The notes beneath the pieces are model-generated. The model did no database searches and was not told the origin of the DNA. It worked only from the letters and a program-made list of their open reading frames with translations. The translations under genes and the position numbers were made by a program. A stretch of DNA of 64,000 nucleotides from Pseudomonas fulva (GTDB lineage Bacteria > Pseudomonadota > Gammaproteobacteria > Pseudomonadales > Pseudomonadaceae), in assembly GCF_023517795.1 (NCBI RefSeq), contig NZ_CP082928.1:4650001-4714000 (forward strand). The letters are read 5' to 3'. Below are positions 26,914 through 34,881 of the stretch, one piece after another. Every line of letters starts with the position of its first letter. Position 1 is the stretch's first letter.

Positions 26914-27018
26914 CTTACAAAACAGCAGACCGTGGTGGCTACCATGTCTTGCAAAGGCCGATAGCATAGGCGGCGCCGCGCAGGCGCCGGAATAACAAGA
27001 ACAAAGGGGGAGTTGTGT

Positions 27019-28062
27019 ATGAGTGAGCCCATCGTGCGGCGCACCCGAAGCGGTAAAGTCGCCCGGCCCGTGCTGCAGGCGCTGGCGCTGTGTTCGCTGC
27101 TGGTGGCCGCTGCGCCGCTCGTCCAGGCCCAGGCCGCCGATGCGGCGACCTTCTCGGTGACCTCGACCCGCGCCGTCTCCAGCCTGCTGCTCGACGTCGC
27201 CCATGCCGGCAAGCGCCTGGTCGCGGTCGGCGAGCGCGGTCACGTGCTGTACTCCGACGATGACGGCGCCAACTGGACCCAGGCCAAGGTGCCGACCCGG
27301 CAGATGCTCACCGCGGTGTATTTCGTTGACGAGCAGCATGGCTGGGCGGTCGGCCACGATGCGCTGATCCTGGCGAGCAGCGACGGCGGTGCGACCTGGA
27401 CCAAGCAGTTCGAGGACCTGCAGCGCGAAGCGCCGCTGCTCGACCTGTGGTTCAGGGACGCCCAGCACGGCTTGGCCATCGGCGCCTACGGTGCGCTGCT
27501 GGAAACCAGCGATGGCGGCGCCACCTGGGACGACGTCAGCGACCGCCTCGACAACGAAGACACCTACCACCTCAATGCCATTGCCGACGTGCCGGGCGCC
27601 GGCCTGTTCATCGTCGGCGAGGCGGGCGCTCTGTTCCGCTCCACCGATGAAGGGCAAAGCTGGGAAACCCTGGAAGGTCCCTACCAGGGCTCGCTGTTCG
27701 GCGTGATCGCCAGTGGCGAACCCGACGGCCTGCTGGTTTACGGCCTGCGCGGCCACCTGTTCCATTCCACCGACGCGGGTGAAACCTGGCAGCAGGTCCC
27801 GCTGACCACCGCCAGCGGCGGTGACCTGGAGTTCGGCCTGGCCAGTGCGGCCACGCTCGGCGACGGCAGCATCGTGGTGGTCGGCCATGGCGGCAGTGTG
27901 TTGCGCAGCACCGATCACGGCCACAGCTTCAGCGTGTTCAACCGCCCGGATCGGGTATCCCTGGCGGGCGTCACCGCGGGTGCAGACGGCAAATTGGTGC
28001 TGGTCGGGCAGGGCGGTGTACGCCTGACCACCGAGACCGGTGCCAATCCAGGCCAACAATAA
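27019..28062 (+). CDS. YCF48-like beta-propeller protein, secreted
   Basis: 347 residues with a signal peptide ending near VQAQAADA and repeated BNR/YCF48 blades (patterns like GHVLYSDDDGANWTQ, ALILASSDGGATW, ALLETSDGGATW, GSVLRSTDHGHSF) spaced 40-45 residues apart. Related to the photosystem II assembly factor Ycf48 in fold only. ATG at 27019 follows AAAGGGGGA. In Pseudomonas this gene regularly precedes an RND-type transporter, and the two are separated here by only 19 bases, implying a joint envelope role. Confidence 0.85.
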   Translation: MSEPIVRRTRSGKVARPVLQALALCSLLVAAAPLVQAQAADAATFSVTSTRAVSSLLLDVAHAGKRLVAVGERGHVLYSDDDGANWTQAKVPTRQMLTAVYFVDEQHGWAVGHDALILASSDGGATWTKQFEDLQREAPLLDLWFRDAQHGLAIGAYGALLETSDGGATWDDVSDRLDNEDTYHLNAIADVPGAGLFIVGEAGALFRSTDEGQSWETLEGPYQGSLFGVIASGEPDGLLVYGLRGHLFHSTDAGETWQQVPLTTASGGDLEFGLASAATLGDGSIVVVGHGGSVLRSTDHGHSFSVFNRPDRVSLAGVTAGADGKLVLVGQGGVRLTTETGANPGQQ

Positions 28063-28081
28063 CAAGCTGGGGTAGTGTTCG

Positions 28082-30460
28082 ATGAGTAACCTTGATCAAG
28101 ACAAGGCCAGCCTGCTGGAGCGCCTGATCTTCAACAACCGCCCGGCGGTGATCCTGATCTGCCTGCTGGTCAGTGTCTTCCTGTTCTTCCAGGCCACCCA
28201 GGTGCGCCCCTCGACCAGCTTCGAGAAGATGATTCCGCTGAGCCATCCGTTCATCCAGAACATGATGGAGCACCGCAACGACCTGGCGAACCTCGGCAAT
28301 ACCGTGCGTATTGCCGTGGAGGCCAAGGATGGCGACATCTTCAGCCAGTCCTACATGGAAACCCTGCGGCAGATCCACGACGAGGTGTTCTACATCCCCG
28401 GCGTCGACCGCTCGGGGCTCAAGTCGCTGTGGAGCCCCAGCGTGCGCTGGACCGAGGTGACCGAGGAAGGCTTCGCCGGCGGCGAGGTGATCCCCCAAAC
28501 CTACGACGGCAGCGCGCAGAGCCTCGAAGAGCTGCGCGGCAACGTGCTCAAGTCCGGGCAGATCGGCCGTCTGGTGGCCAACAACTTCAAGTCCAGCATC
28601 ATCGACGTGCCGCTGCTCGAGTCCTACCCGGACCCCGAAGACCAGGGCCGCCTGATCAAGCTCGACTACCAGCAGTTCTCCCACCAGCTCGAAGAGAAGA
28701 TCCGCAACAAGTACCAGGCGCAGAACCCGGACGTGCAGATCCACATCATTGGCTTTGCCAAGAAGGTCGGTGACCTGATCGATGGCCTGGTGATGGTCGC
28801 GCTGTTCTTCGGTGTGGCGCTGCTGATCACCTTCGTACTGCTTTACTGGTTCACCTGGTGCATCCGCAGCACCATCGCCGTGCTGATCACCACCCTGGTG
28901 GCGGTGGGCTGGCAGCTGGGCCTGATGCACACGGTGGGCTTCGGGCTCGACCCCTACTCGATGCTGGTGCCGTTCCTGATCTTCGCCATCGGCATTTCCC
29001 ATGGCGTGCAGAAGATCAACGGCATCGCCCTGCAATCCGGCGGCTGCGACAACTCGCTGACCGCCGCGCGGCTGACCTTCCGCCAGCTGTTCCTGCCGGG
29101 GATGATCGCCATCCTCGCCGATGCCGTGGGCTTCATCACCCTGTTGCTGATCGATATCGGGGTGATCCGCGAGCTGGCCATCGGCGCCTCCATCGGCGTG
29201 GCGGTCATCGTGTTCACCAACCTGATCCTGCTGCCGGTGGCGATTTCCTATATCGGCATCAGCCGCAAGGCGGTGGAGCGCAGCAAGCGCGATGCGGTCA
29301 GCGAGCATCCGTTTTGGCGCCGGCTGTCGAACTTCGCCAGCGCCAAGGTCGCGCCGATTTCCGTGACCCTGGCGCTGGTCGCCGCGGTCGGCGGCTTCTG
29401 GTACCAGCAGCAGAACCTGCAGGTCGGCGACCTCGACCAAGGCGCGCCGGAGCTGCGCCCGGATTCGCGCTACAACCTGGATAACGACTTCGTGATCCGC
29501 AACTACTCGACCAGCTCCGACGTGCTGGTGGTGATGGTCAAGACCGCGCCCGAAGGCTGCTCGACCTACGAGGCCATGGCCGCCATGGACGAGCTGATGT
29601 GGACCATGGACAACACCCCCGGCGTGCAGTCGGCGATCTCCATGGTCAGCGTGTCACGCCAGGTGATCAAGGGCATGAACGAGGGCAACCTGAAATGGGA
29701 AACCCTGTCGCGCAACCCCGACGTGCTCAACAACTCCATCGCCCGTGCCGACGGCCTGTACAACGCCGACTGCTCGGTGGCGCCGGTGCTGGTGTTCCTC
29801 GAAGACCACAAGGCCGAAACGCTCAAGCGTGCGGTGAAAGCGGTCGAGGGCTTCGTTGCCGAGCACCAGTCCGACAACGTCGAGTTTCTGCTGGCCGCCG
29901 GTAACGCCGGTATCGAAGCGGCCACCAACGAAGTGATCAGCACCTCGGAGCTGCTGATCCTGATCCTGGTGTACCTGTGCGTCGGCGCGATGTGCATGAT
30001 CACCTTCCGCTCCTTCGCCGCGACCATCTGCATCGTGCTGCCGCTGATCCTCACCTCGATCCTCGGCAATGCCCTGATGGCCTTCCTCGGCATCGGTGTG
30101 AAGGTCGCGACCCTGCCGGTGATCGCCCTGGGCGTGGGCATCGGCGTGGACTACGGCATCTATATCTACAGCCGCCTGGAAACCTTCCTGCGCGCCGGCC
30201 TGCCGCTGCAGGAAGCCTACTACCAGACCCTGCGCTCGACCGGTAAAGCTGTGCTGTTCACCGGCCTGTGCCTGGCCATCGGCGTGGCGACCTGGATGTT
30301 CTCGGCGATCAAGTTCCAGGCCGACATGGGCCTGATGCTGACCTTCATGTTCATCGTCAACATGTTCGGCGCACTGTGGCTGCTACCGGCCCTGGCCCAT
30401 TACCTGATCAAGCCCGAGAAGCTGGCGGGTAAAAAGGGTGGTTCGCTGCTGGCGCACTAA
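28082..30460 (+). CDS. RND/MMPL-family lipid or hydrophobic-compound transporter
   Basis: 792 residues. A membrane helix near 20-38 precedes two periplasmic loops, each followed by a bundle of five membrane helices (about 235-375 and 620-765). It is half the size of HAE1 efflux pumps and resembles the MMPL/HpnN group that moves lipids and other hydrophobic molecules. The helix-4 segments VPFLIFAIGISHGVQ and ALGVGIGVDYGIY carry the typical glycine and Asp positions. Likely partners are the YCF48, DUF1329 and DUF1302 proteins upstream; a strong terminator follows. Confidence 0.87.
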   Translation: MSNLDQDKASLLERLIFNNRPAVILICLLVSVFLFFQATQVRPSTSFEKMIPLSHPFIQNMMEHRNDLANLGNTVRIAVEAKDGDIFSQSYMETLRQIHDEVFYIPGVDRSGLKSLWSPSVRWTEVTEEGFAGGEVIPQTYDGSAQSLEELRGNVLKSGQIGRLVANNFKSSIIDVPLLESYPDPEDQGRLIKLDYQQFSHQLEEKIRNKYQAQNPDVQIHIIGFAKKVGDLIDGLVMVALFFGVALLITFVLLYWFTWCIRSTIAVLITTLVAVGWQLGLMHTVGFGLDPYSMLVPFLIFAIGISHGVQKINGIALQSGGCDNSLTAARLTFRQLFLPGMIAILADAVGFITLLLIDIGVIRELAIGASIGVAVIVFTNLILLPVAISYIGISRKAVERSKRDAVSEHPFWRRLSNFASAKVAPISVTLALVAAVGGFWYQQQNLQVGDLDQGAPELRPDSRYNLDNDFVIRNYSTSSDVLVVMVKTAPEGCSTYEAMAAMDELMWTMDNTPGVQSAISMVSVSRQVIKGMNEGNLKWETLSRNPDVLNNSIARADGLYNADCSVAPVLVFLEDHKAETLKRAVKAVEGFVAEHQSDNVEFLLAAGNAGIEAATNEVISTSELLILILVYLCVGAMCMITFRSFAATICIVLPLILTSILGNALMAFLGIGVKVATLPVIALGVGIGVDYGIYIYSRLETFLRAGLPLQEAYYQTLRSTGKAVLFTGLCLAIGVATWMFSAIKFQADMGLMLTFMFIVNMFGALWLLPALAHYLIKPEKLAGKKGGSLLAH

Positions 30461-30481
30461 AGGGTTGGCTCTGCAAAGGCG

Positions 30482-30519
30482 CGACCTCTACGGCATTTGC
30501 ATGCTGTAGAGGTCGTTTT
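30482..30519 (+). terminator. Rho-independent terminator of the RND cluster
   Basis: A 10-bp perfect stem CGACCTCTAC (30482-30491) / GTAGAGGTCG (30506-30515) with a 14-base loop and TTTT. It marks the end of the GC-rich backbone before the AT-rich island. Confidence 0.85.
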
Positions 30520-30705
30520 GCTAATGCAGGATAGGGCTGGTTTTTATAGGGCATTGCTGGCCGTGAAAATGCGGAAGTCAGGCGAATGCAGATGGTGTGT
30601 TGCTGCAGGTCGGTAAGCTCTTGATTGTTATGGGTTTTGATTTTTGCGGATACTAGCGGGCGCGCTTATACAGAACGCTTATTATCGCGTTAACGCAGAA
30701 TTAAC

Positions 30706-30712
30706 GTTAGAT
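30706..30712 (+). other. Integron core-site heptamer GTTAGAT
   Basis: Perfect match to the recombination core GTTRRRY, 15 bases before the first AT-rich ORF. It is the expected left boundary of a cassette. A paired upstream R'' box was not found, so it could be a relic of an attI or attC half-site, or chance. Confidence 0.35.
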
Positions 30713-30727
30713 TAAAAAAGGAGCGGT

Positions 30728-31162
30728 GTGGCATTGACCAGTTATTTACCACAGTGGATCACAGATTTAGCCTCAATTCTTACTATAATTGGTTTTGTTA
30801 TTACTCTGCTTCTTCTTCGTGAGGCGAAGGAGATTCGTAAGTCTTTTATTAGAAAAGCAAGAATTCCTGAAATTGTTACTGACCTAGAAAGAATCTCTAA
30901 AGAATTAATAACTCATTTGCAAAATAGCCAAGATGGTATTAGGGCTGCTCATGAAAGTGTGCATAGAGCTCTTGGTTTGCTTGAAAGCATAGAATCTAAA
31001 CTGTCTGAATCGGATAAGACGAAAGTTAACGCTTTTATCAGCGATACAAGAAAGGCAGTTGGTGGCGCTATTAATGAAGATGGTTATTGGGCTATATATT
31101 CCAATCTTAGTGCAATAACCACTTACCTGCAGCAATTAGCCAAAGATGTGCGGTGGAACTAA
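30728..31162 (+). CDS. Single-span membrane protein with helical cytoplasmic domain, unknown
   Basis: 144 residues, GTG start with AAAGGAG 4 bases upstream (a TTG two codons later is also possible). One transmembrane segment (about 10-30, LASILTIIGFVITLLLL), then a long amphipathic helical region (about 32-105) that reads as a coiled coil or four-helix bundle. Codon use is AT-rich, unlike the flanking core genes. It is followed after one base by the next ORF, so both may be in one cassette. Not recognised. Confidence 0.65.
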   Translation: MALTSYLPQWITDLASILTIIGFVITLLLLREAKEIRKSFIRKARIPEIVTDLERISKELITHLQNSQDGIRAAHESVHRALGLLESIESKLSESDKTKVNAFISDTRKAVGGAINEDGYWAIYSNLSAITTYLQQLAKDVRWN

Positions 31163-31163
31163 T

Positions 31164-31523
31164 ATGAATCTTACCAATGAAAAAGAGCAGCTAATCACCC
31201 AGCTTATACGAGAAACCTTGTCAAGCTCTATTGTCTGGAAGGTTCAGCAGCCTCCATATTCTTTAAGATCAGCCACTGAAAATTTCGTACCGCTTTATCT
31301 CCAATGCCAATATAGAGGCCGGGCTATTGGACTATATGAACTTAGGCAAAAATATTTTACTGATGAAGATTCATATTTCTGGACAGAAACATTAGGTATC
31401 TGCATTGTTCAAGATGATGAGTATGTTGTTTGGCAAATAGAGGAATATTCGCCATCTTTAAAAGAGTTATTTCAAATGGCAAGACACCAAGCTGCTGGAA
31501 TACGTAATATTCTTGGTCTCTAA
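31164..31523 (+). CDS. Small cytoplasmic protein, unknown
   Basis: 119 residues from ATG 31164, directly after the stop of the membrane-protein gene. No membrane segment; mixed alpha/beta with conserved-looking aromatics (SYFWTETLGICIVQDDEYVVWQ). Pairing of a small soluble and a small membrane protein recalls two-gene defence or toxin-antitoxin modules, but no domain supports that. Its stop codon abuts an attC-like R'' box. An alternative GTG start at 31146 would overlap the upstream gene. Confidence 0.6.
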   Translation: MNLTNEKEQLITQLIRETLSSSIVWKVQQPPYSLRSATENFVPLYLQCQYRGRAIGLYELRQKYFTDEDSYFWTETLGICIVQDDEYVVWQIEEYSPSLKELFQMARHQAAGIRNILGL

Positions 31524-31701
31524 TCTAATAATGCGTTGCAATACGCGCCTGCTGCGCTCGATAGTTTGTAATTCGCATCTTTGCAGTTTTACTACGTAAA
31601 GTTATTCCGCAAGCTCAAAATTTACAAGCTGTGGTTGGTCTTAGCGTATGTGGCAGCAGATATTTCTATATGGTAATTTCAAAATTATTGAGGCGTTAAA
31701 G
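31523..31701 (+). other. Degenerate attC-like site (cassette recombination site)
   Basis: Starts with ATCTAAT (31523-31529; RYYYAAC with one change) at the stop codon of the preceding ORF. Ends with GTTAAAG (31695-31701; GTTRRRY with one change) 8 bases before the next ATG. Partial internal symmetry (TTTGTAATT / AATTTACAAG) fits a long VCR-like hairpin, but the L boxes pair poorly. Confidence 0.35.
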
Positions 31702-31709
31702 ATAGTTGT

Positions 31710-32594
31710 ATGAAAACAAAATTTTTTGTGGTAGTGGCAATGGTTTTATTTTTGGTGCCATCTGCTGCAATGCTAATAAATGACTACCTTAGTATTTCAT
31801 ATATAAGAGATAATATTGATATATTGAAAGCTGTTCAAAAATACGAGTTTGCTGTTCTTGTAGGAGTGCTTGGACTTGTTTGGATAATTGCATTGTATAA
31901 GTATAGAAAGTACTCCGAGTTCAACTTGCATGATTTAGCCGGTATTTTTGGGGTGTTTTTGTCCGCGGTTTCATTGTCAGCTATTACCTTTTATCAAGAA
32001 CAGATATTTGTTTTTTCATTTGCTTTGTCGGGCGCGCTTTGTGCTTACTGTATCAGTGTTCCAGTATTCAACTGGCTCAAGAAAAGACTGATAGAATCCC
32101 AGTTCGAGTTTGCATTCCTGTCTATTGTTTTTGGTGCGGTATTAGTCTATGTCTTAGATGGTTATTCTGGTGTTGCGATAAATCAAGTGTTTGGTGTAAA
32201 TGAAAGGTATTTTAGTTCTGCAAAACCAGTTGCAATGCTCTTGCTTCTGTCTCCTTGGTTGGCCTTGATTACCCTTGTGATAATTTTATATGAGGCAATA
32301 AGTCAAAAGGGTTCGACTGGGATAGATACGTTTTACTCTATAAATAAGTTGTCTGCATGTTATGTGATTTTAATACTGTCAATGGCTTTTGGCAGTCGAG
32401 CGGGAGCAACTTTAGAACTGGTTGCTGGCAAGTTCGATTTTGACTCAGTATCCCCATGCCTGGTAGATGTATCCGTGGTTGGGGTCATAGTATTAGACCC
32501 CGCGCACACAAAGGTTTTAGTTAAATCTGAAACGAAGAATGATATTAGGTACAGGATTATGGATTGTATTCCTAAGAATATGAGTGCCCGCTGA
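31710..32594 (+). CDS. Multi-pass membrane protein, unknown
   Basis: 294 residues, starting ATG 8 bases after a GTTAAAG heptamer. About seven hydrophobic segments (approximately 5-23, 47-63, 76-96, 102-120, 137-152, 174-194, 213-228), then a 60-residue soluble C-terminus. No conserved motif recognised. AT-rich with frequent ATA and TTA codons that are rare in the flanking genes, so almost certainly acquired. Weak ribosome site. Confidence 0.6.
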   Translation: MKTKFFVVVAMVLFLVPSAAMLINDYLSISYIRDNIDILKAVQKYEFAVLVGVLGLVWIIALYKYRKYSEFNLHDLAGIFGVFLSAVSLSAITFYQEQIFVFSFALSGALCAYCISVPVFNWLKKRLIESQFEFAFLSIVFGAVLVYVLDGYSGVAINQVFGVNERYFSSAKPVAMLLLLSPWLALITLVIILYEAISQKGSTGIDTFYSINKLSACYVILILSMAFGSRAGATLELVAGKFDFDSVSPCLVDVSVVGVIVLDPAHTKVLVKSETKNDIRYRIMDCIPKNMSAR

Positions 32595-32949
32595 ATGGGT
32601 TTGTAATACATAATAAAGCGTATATGGGATCTCCCCACAAGTAGTGAGCAAAGTCTTGCTTTTGCATCTGTCGTCAACGCGGTTGCATTCGTATATTCGG
32701 TTTGTTGTGGACGTTCATATCTTGGCTATTCTGTAGTTCGCATGGCAGGGGCCAAGCGTCCAATCGACCATGGGGATCATCATAGCTATCGGCATTGTTC
32801 CGCTACAGGGCTCGCCTGTTCCGACAGTTTGGGTGAAAGGGGACAGATCTATTTATGGCACTGTGCTGTTGGTCTAAAATAAATCTGTCCCCTTTTCTCT
32901 CTTTTCTGCTGTCCCTTTTCTGCTTCTTGAAATACAGAGGAAAGAGTAC
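32595..32949. other. Gene-free stretch within the island
   Basis: 355 bases with no convincing ORF. It holds an inverted repeat of the AAAGGGGACAGAT type (32836-32895) near its end and nothing I could recognise as an attC site, so the boundary between the neighbouring cassettes may have been lost. Confidence 0.5.
32836..32895. repeat. Inverted repeat with AAAGGGGACAGAT ends
   Basis: Left arm AAAGGGGACAGATCTATTTA (32836-32855); right arm ends ATCTGTCCCCTTTT (32882-32895), pairing over about 19 bases with one mismatch. The AAAGGGGACAGATTTATTT motif is a widespread dispersed palindrome of gamma-proteobacteria, sometimes near REP-associated transposases. None is encoded here. Confidence 0.7.
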
Positions 32950-33225
32950 ATGCACAATCCCAAGGGTTTCTCACAAGAAAGACTACGAGAGCTCGGCGAA
33001 AGTCTTGAGAGTCACACATGGGGGAACCGCTGCGAAGTTGAAATAAGCGACATATGCATGTGCACTAATTGCTACAGACGCTTTCCACCATCGGACATCA
33101 AGTATTGGCAAGATGGGGTATCGGCTGTTTGTCCTAATCCGGAGTGCTGCTTTGGCGGCTCCGTTATTGGTTCAGCTTCCGGGCTCAACTTTGAAGACTA
33201 TGACTACTCGAAAGCAGATACCTAA
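32950..33225 (+). CDS. Zinc-ribbon-like small protein, unknown
   Basis: 91 residues with AGAGGAAAG before the ATG. The Cys set CMCTNC…CPNPEC (residues about 36-64) has the CxxC-x(n)-CxxxC layout of a zinc ribbon. The C-terminus is acidic (FEDYDYSKADT). The stop codon TAA lies inside the R'' box of the adjoining attC site, exactly as in classical integron cassettes. No function recognised. Confidence 0.65.
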   Translation: MHNPKGFSQERLRELGESLESHTWGNRCEVEISDICMCTNCYRRFPPSDIKYWQDGVSAVCPNPECCFGGSVIGSASGLNFEDYDYSKADT

Positions 33226-33295
33226 CTAGTGGTTCAAGCCGTTCGCTTCGCTCACTGAGGCGGGCTATAGCCCGCCCCTTGGCCAAACGTTATAT
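33220..33295 (+). other. attC recombination site of a gene cassette (best formed)
   Basis: R'' ACCTAAC (33220-33226, perfect RYYYAAC), unpaired spacer TAG, TGG, L'' TTCAAG (33233-33238). On the other side CTTGG-CCA, spacer AAC, R' GTTATAT (33289-33295, one change from GTTRRRY). The L arms pair except for one extra base, the extrahelical base that orients recombination. The centre forms the hairpin GGCGGGCTATAGCCCGCC. The TGGTTCAAGCCGTTCGCTTCGCTCACTG wording, split here over positions 33230-33257, is of the Pseudomonas chromosomal-integron type as I remember it. Confidence 0.7.
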
Positions 33296-33311
33296 ACCAT
33301 GGAGACACCGA

Positions 33312-33932
33312 GTGGAGCCGCTATTCCTAACTGGCAACAGAACCCCACTGTACCCACAAACAGCAAGAAGAGTAGAGCTTCTCGACAATGCCATTTTTGA
33401 AAGAATCCAAAAATGGCGAATGTTCCCTTCGTTATGGGAGCTAGAAACAGAAGATTTCTATGGCAAAAAAATATCCTATAGAGGCATAAAATACTCCGGC
33501 TCCCCTGAAATGGTGTTCTGGGGCTACTTCCAGCCATTTTTTAACCATGAAATACCAAAGGTGCTTTCCGAAATAGAGAAAAATTGTGCTAATAAAGATC
33601 TTCCTCCTGAAGAGTTTTTAGCAGAAGCTGCTGATCTTCTAAAAATTATGGTTAGTCGCCTGTGGAAAGAAATTGCAGTAACACACCAAGTTCTAAAAGG
33701 GAACGGGTACCCTAAGGATGAAGACTTGCGTGACATGTCGGATACAATCAGCGCGGCTAAAGAAAAAATTGACTCTGAGGTAGCAGTTCTACTCCTTCGA
33801 GGTACGCCGGCATATCGAGAGGTCCGCTCATCTCCAGATGATATGCTGGAAGTAAAACCTAATTTCATGGGCATCGGCATTAATTTTAATGCGGTAGCTC
33901 GCTGGGCAAGACGTAAGTGGAAAGGTATATAA
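33312..33932 (+). CDS. Cassette-borne protein, unknown (206 aa)
   Basis: Starts at GTG 33312 (VEPLFLTGNRTPL) with GGAG 7 bases upstream, 16 bases after the R' box of attC. A longer frame from TTG 33279 would run through the attC and is unlikely. Soluble, mostly helical, with a Lys/Glu-rich middle (PPEEFLAEAADLLKIMVSRLWKEI) and a basic end (ARWARRKWKGI). No motif recognised. AT-rich relative to the backbone. Confidence 0.6.
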   Translation: MEPLFLTGNRTPLYPQTARRVELLDNAIFERIQKWRMFPSLWELETEDFYGKKISYRGIKYSGSPEMVFWGYFQPFFNHEIPKVLSEIEKNCANKDLPPEEFLAEAADLLKIMVSRLWKEIAVTHQVLKGNGYPKDEDLRDMSDTISAAKEKIDSEVAVLLLRGTPAYREVRSSPDDMLEVKPNFMGIGINFNAVARWARRKWKGI

Positions 33933-34011
33933 AATTGGTTCAATTCGCTCGCTCGGGATCGACTAAAATCCGAATCTTGTCAAAAGATTAAAATAAGCCA
34001 AATAGTAGAGT
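33926..34011 (+). other. Decayed attC-like site
   Basis: TATATAAAATTGGTTCAATTCGC echoes the left side of the better site at 33220 (TAAC…TGGTTCAAG). AAGCCAA (33995-34001) pairs with the TGG-TTC part, and GTAGAGT (34005-34011) is a one-change R' heptamer 5 bases before the next ATG. The stop codon of the preceding ORF is inside the left part. Confidence 0.4.
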
Positions 34012-34016
34012 AAAAA

Positions 34017-34445
34017 ATGATAGATAAAATACTGAGATTCATTGCGCCTTTTTTAGCGTCGCATTTACACCAGGATTCAGTGTCTATTCATGGCGCATTA
34101 AAGGGAATGTCTTATGGACAGGCTGCTATTGCGGTTACGGTTTTTATAAATGACACCGTCAATCAAAGCTATTTTATGGCAGCTTTCACATTCATATTTC
34201 CAATCTTCATTGCTTTGGGGGCGGTTTTTGGGGTAATGGCCCAGCAAGAGAATAAAAACGGTAACCTTCTTGTCGTAGCAACCTTTATATTTTTGCTCAT
34301 TACCACTCTCCACTCAATCGCATTGTTCGTCTTTTTCTTTAGCTTCAACGCGTTTGCAGGCTTGGCATTCCTTCTTAGCTTTATTGCTATTTTTAATATT
34401 TTTGGTTTCGCCGCAAAAATCCACGGCGACCTATCAAAAGACTGA
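34017..34445 (+). CDS. Small membrane protein, unknown (142 aa)
   Basis: ATG at 34017. About four hydrophobic segments (approximately 34-46, 52-74, 83-108, 113-133), rich in Phe, with short polar ends. No family recognised. It stands alone between two attC-like sites, so it would be a one-gene cassette. Small membrane proteins are frequent cassette cargo and could act as toxins, permeases or defence effectors; nothing in the sequence decides this. Confidence 0.6.
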   Translation: MIDKILRFIAPFLASHLHQDSVSIHGALKGMSYGQAAIAVTVFINDTVNQSYFMAAFTFIFPIFIALGAVFGVMAQQENKNGNLLVVATFIFLLITTLHSIALFVFFFSFNAFAGLAFLLSFIAIFNIFGFAAKIHGDLSKD

Positions 34446-34460
34446 GGTAGTGCGGAGTGG

Positions 34461-34514
34461 CTCTAACGAAAAAAGGGCAGGTTTTTATGATGCAGAGCCA
34501 GCAGGGCGTTAGAG
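34461..34514 (+). other. attC-like site with 8-bp end pairing
   Basis: CTCTAACG (34461-34468) and CGTTAGAG (34507-34514) are perfect inverted copies, as R''/R' boxes would be, and the next ATG is 4 bases on. A competing hairpin TGGCTCT (34458-34464) / AGAGCCA (34494-34500) is also perfect, and clear L boxes are missing, so the call is moderate. Confidence 0.4.
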
Positions 34515-34518
34515 TCAT

Positions 34519-34881
34519 ATGATTAGGCTTGTGTCCACAACTATGCCTCAGCCACATCCAGAGTTACTCTGGATGCCAACTCCCGCCTACACAATAGAGG
34601 CAATAGAAGTCGAATTAGCTTTATTTGAAGATGGTCATGTTGAGTTATTAGTGATCCAGCTCAAGAATAGAGAACCTAATCTAATTGCTCGCGACATATG
34701 GTGCCGCACGCTGGAAGACCTAATACATGAAACCAGCGTCTGCCACGGCGTGCCAGTGGACGCCTGGCATCTTGAGCCAACTTTTGAAGCTGGAGGAATA
34801 ATTGAGCTGCTCCCTGCTCTGGTTGAGGATCGCTCTCCGACACACGTGCCATTTATTAAATCAGCCATTGCGTCACTCTAA
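34519..34881 (+). CDS. Cassette-borne small protein, unknown (120 aa)
   Basis: ATG immediately after a GTTAGAG heptamer with no visible ribosome site, a common feature of cassette genes, which may depend on re-initiation. Soluble, acidic, with a run of beta-like segments (IEAIEVELALFEDGHVELLVIQL). Ends RSPTHVPFIKSAIASL. Not recognised. No attC follows its stop; a terminator does. Confidence 0.6.
   Translation: MIRLVSTTMPQPHPELLWMPTPAYTIEAIEVELALFEDGHVELLVIQLKNREPNLIARDIWCRTLEDLIHETSVCHGVPVDAWHLEPTFEAGGIIELLPALVEDRSPTHVPFIKSAIASL

Noticed and set aside
33259..33276. GGCGGGCTATAGCCCGCC read as a simple terminator
   Set aside because: No T-tract follows, and it sits exactly in the centre of the attC R/L boxes, where the variable terminal hairpin of attC is expected.
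33279..33311. Upstream TTG start for the 206-aa cassette protein
   Set aside because: It would place coding sequence across the attC site; the GTG at 33312 has a GGAG in the right place.
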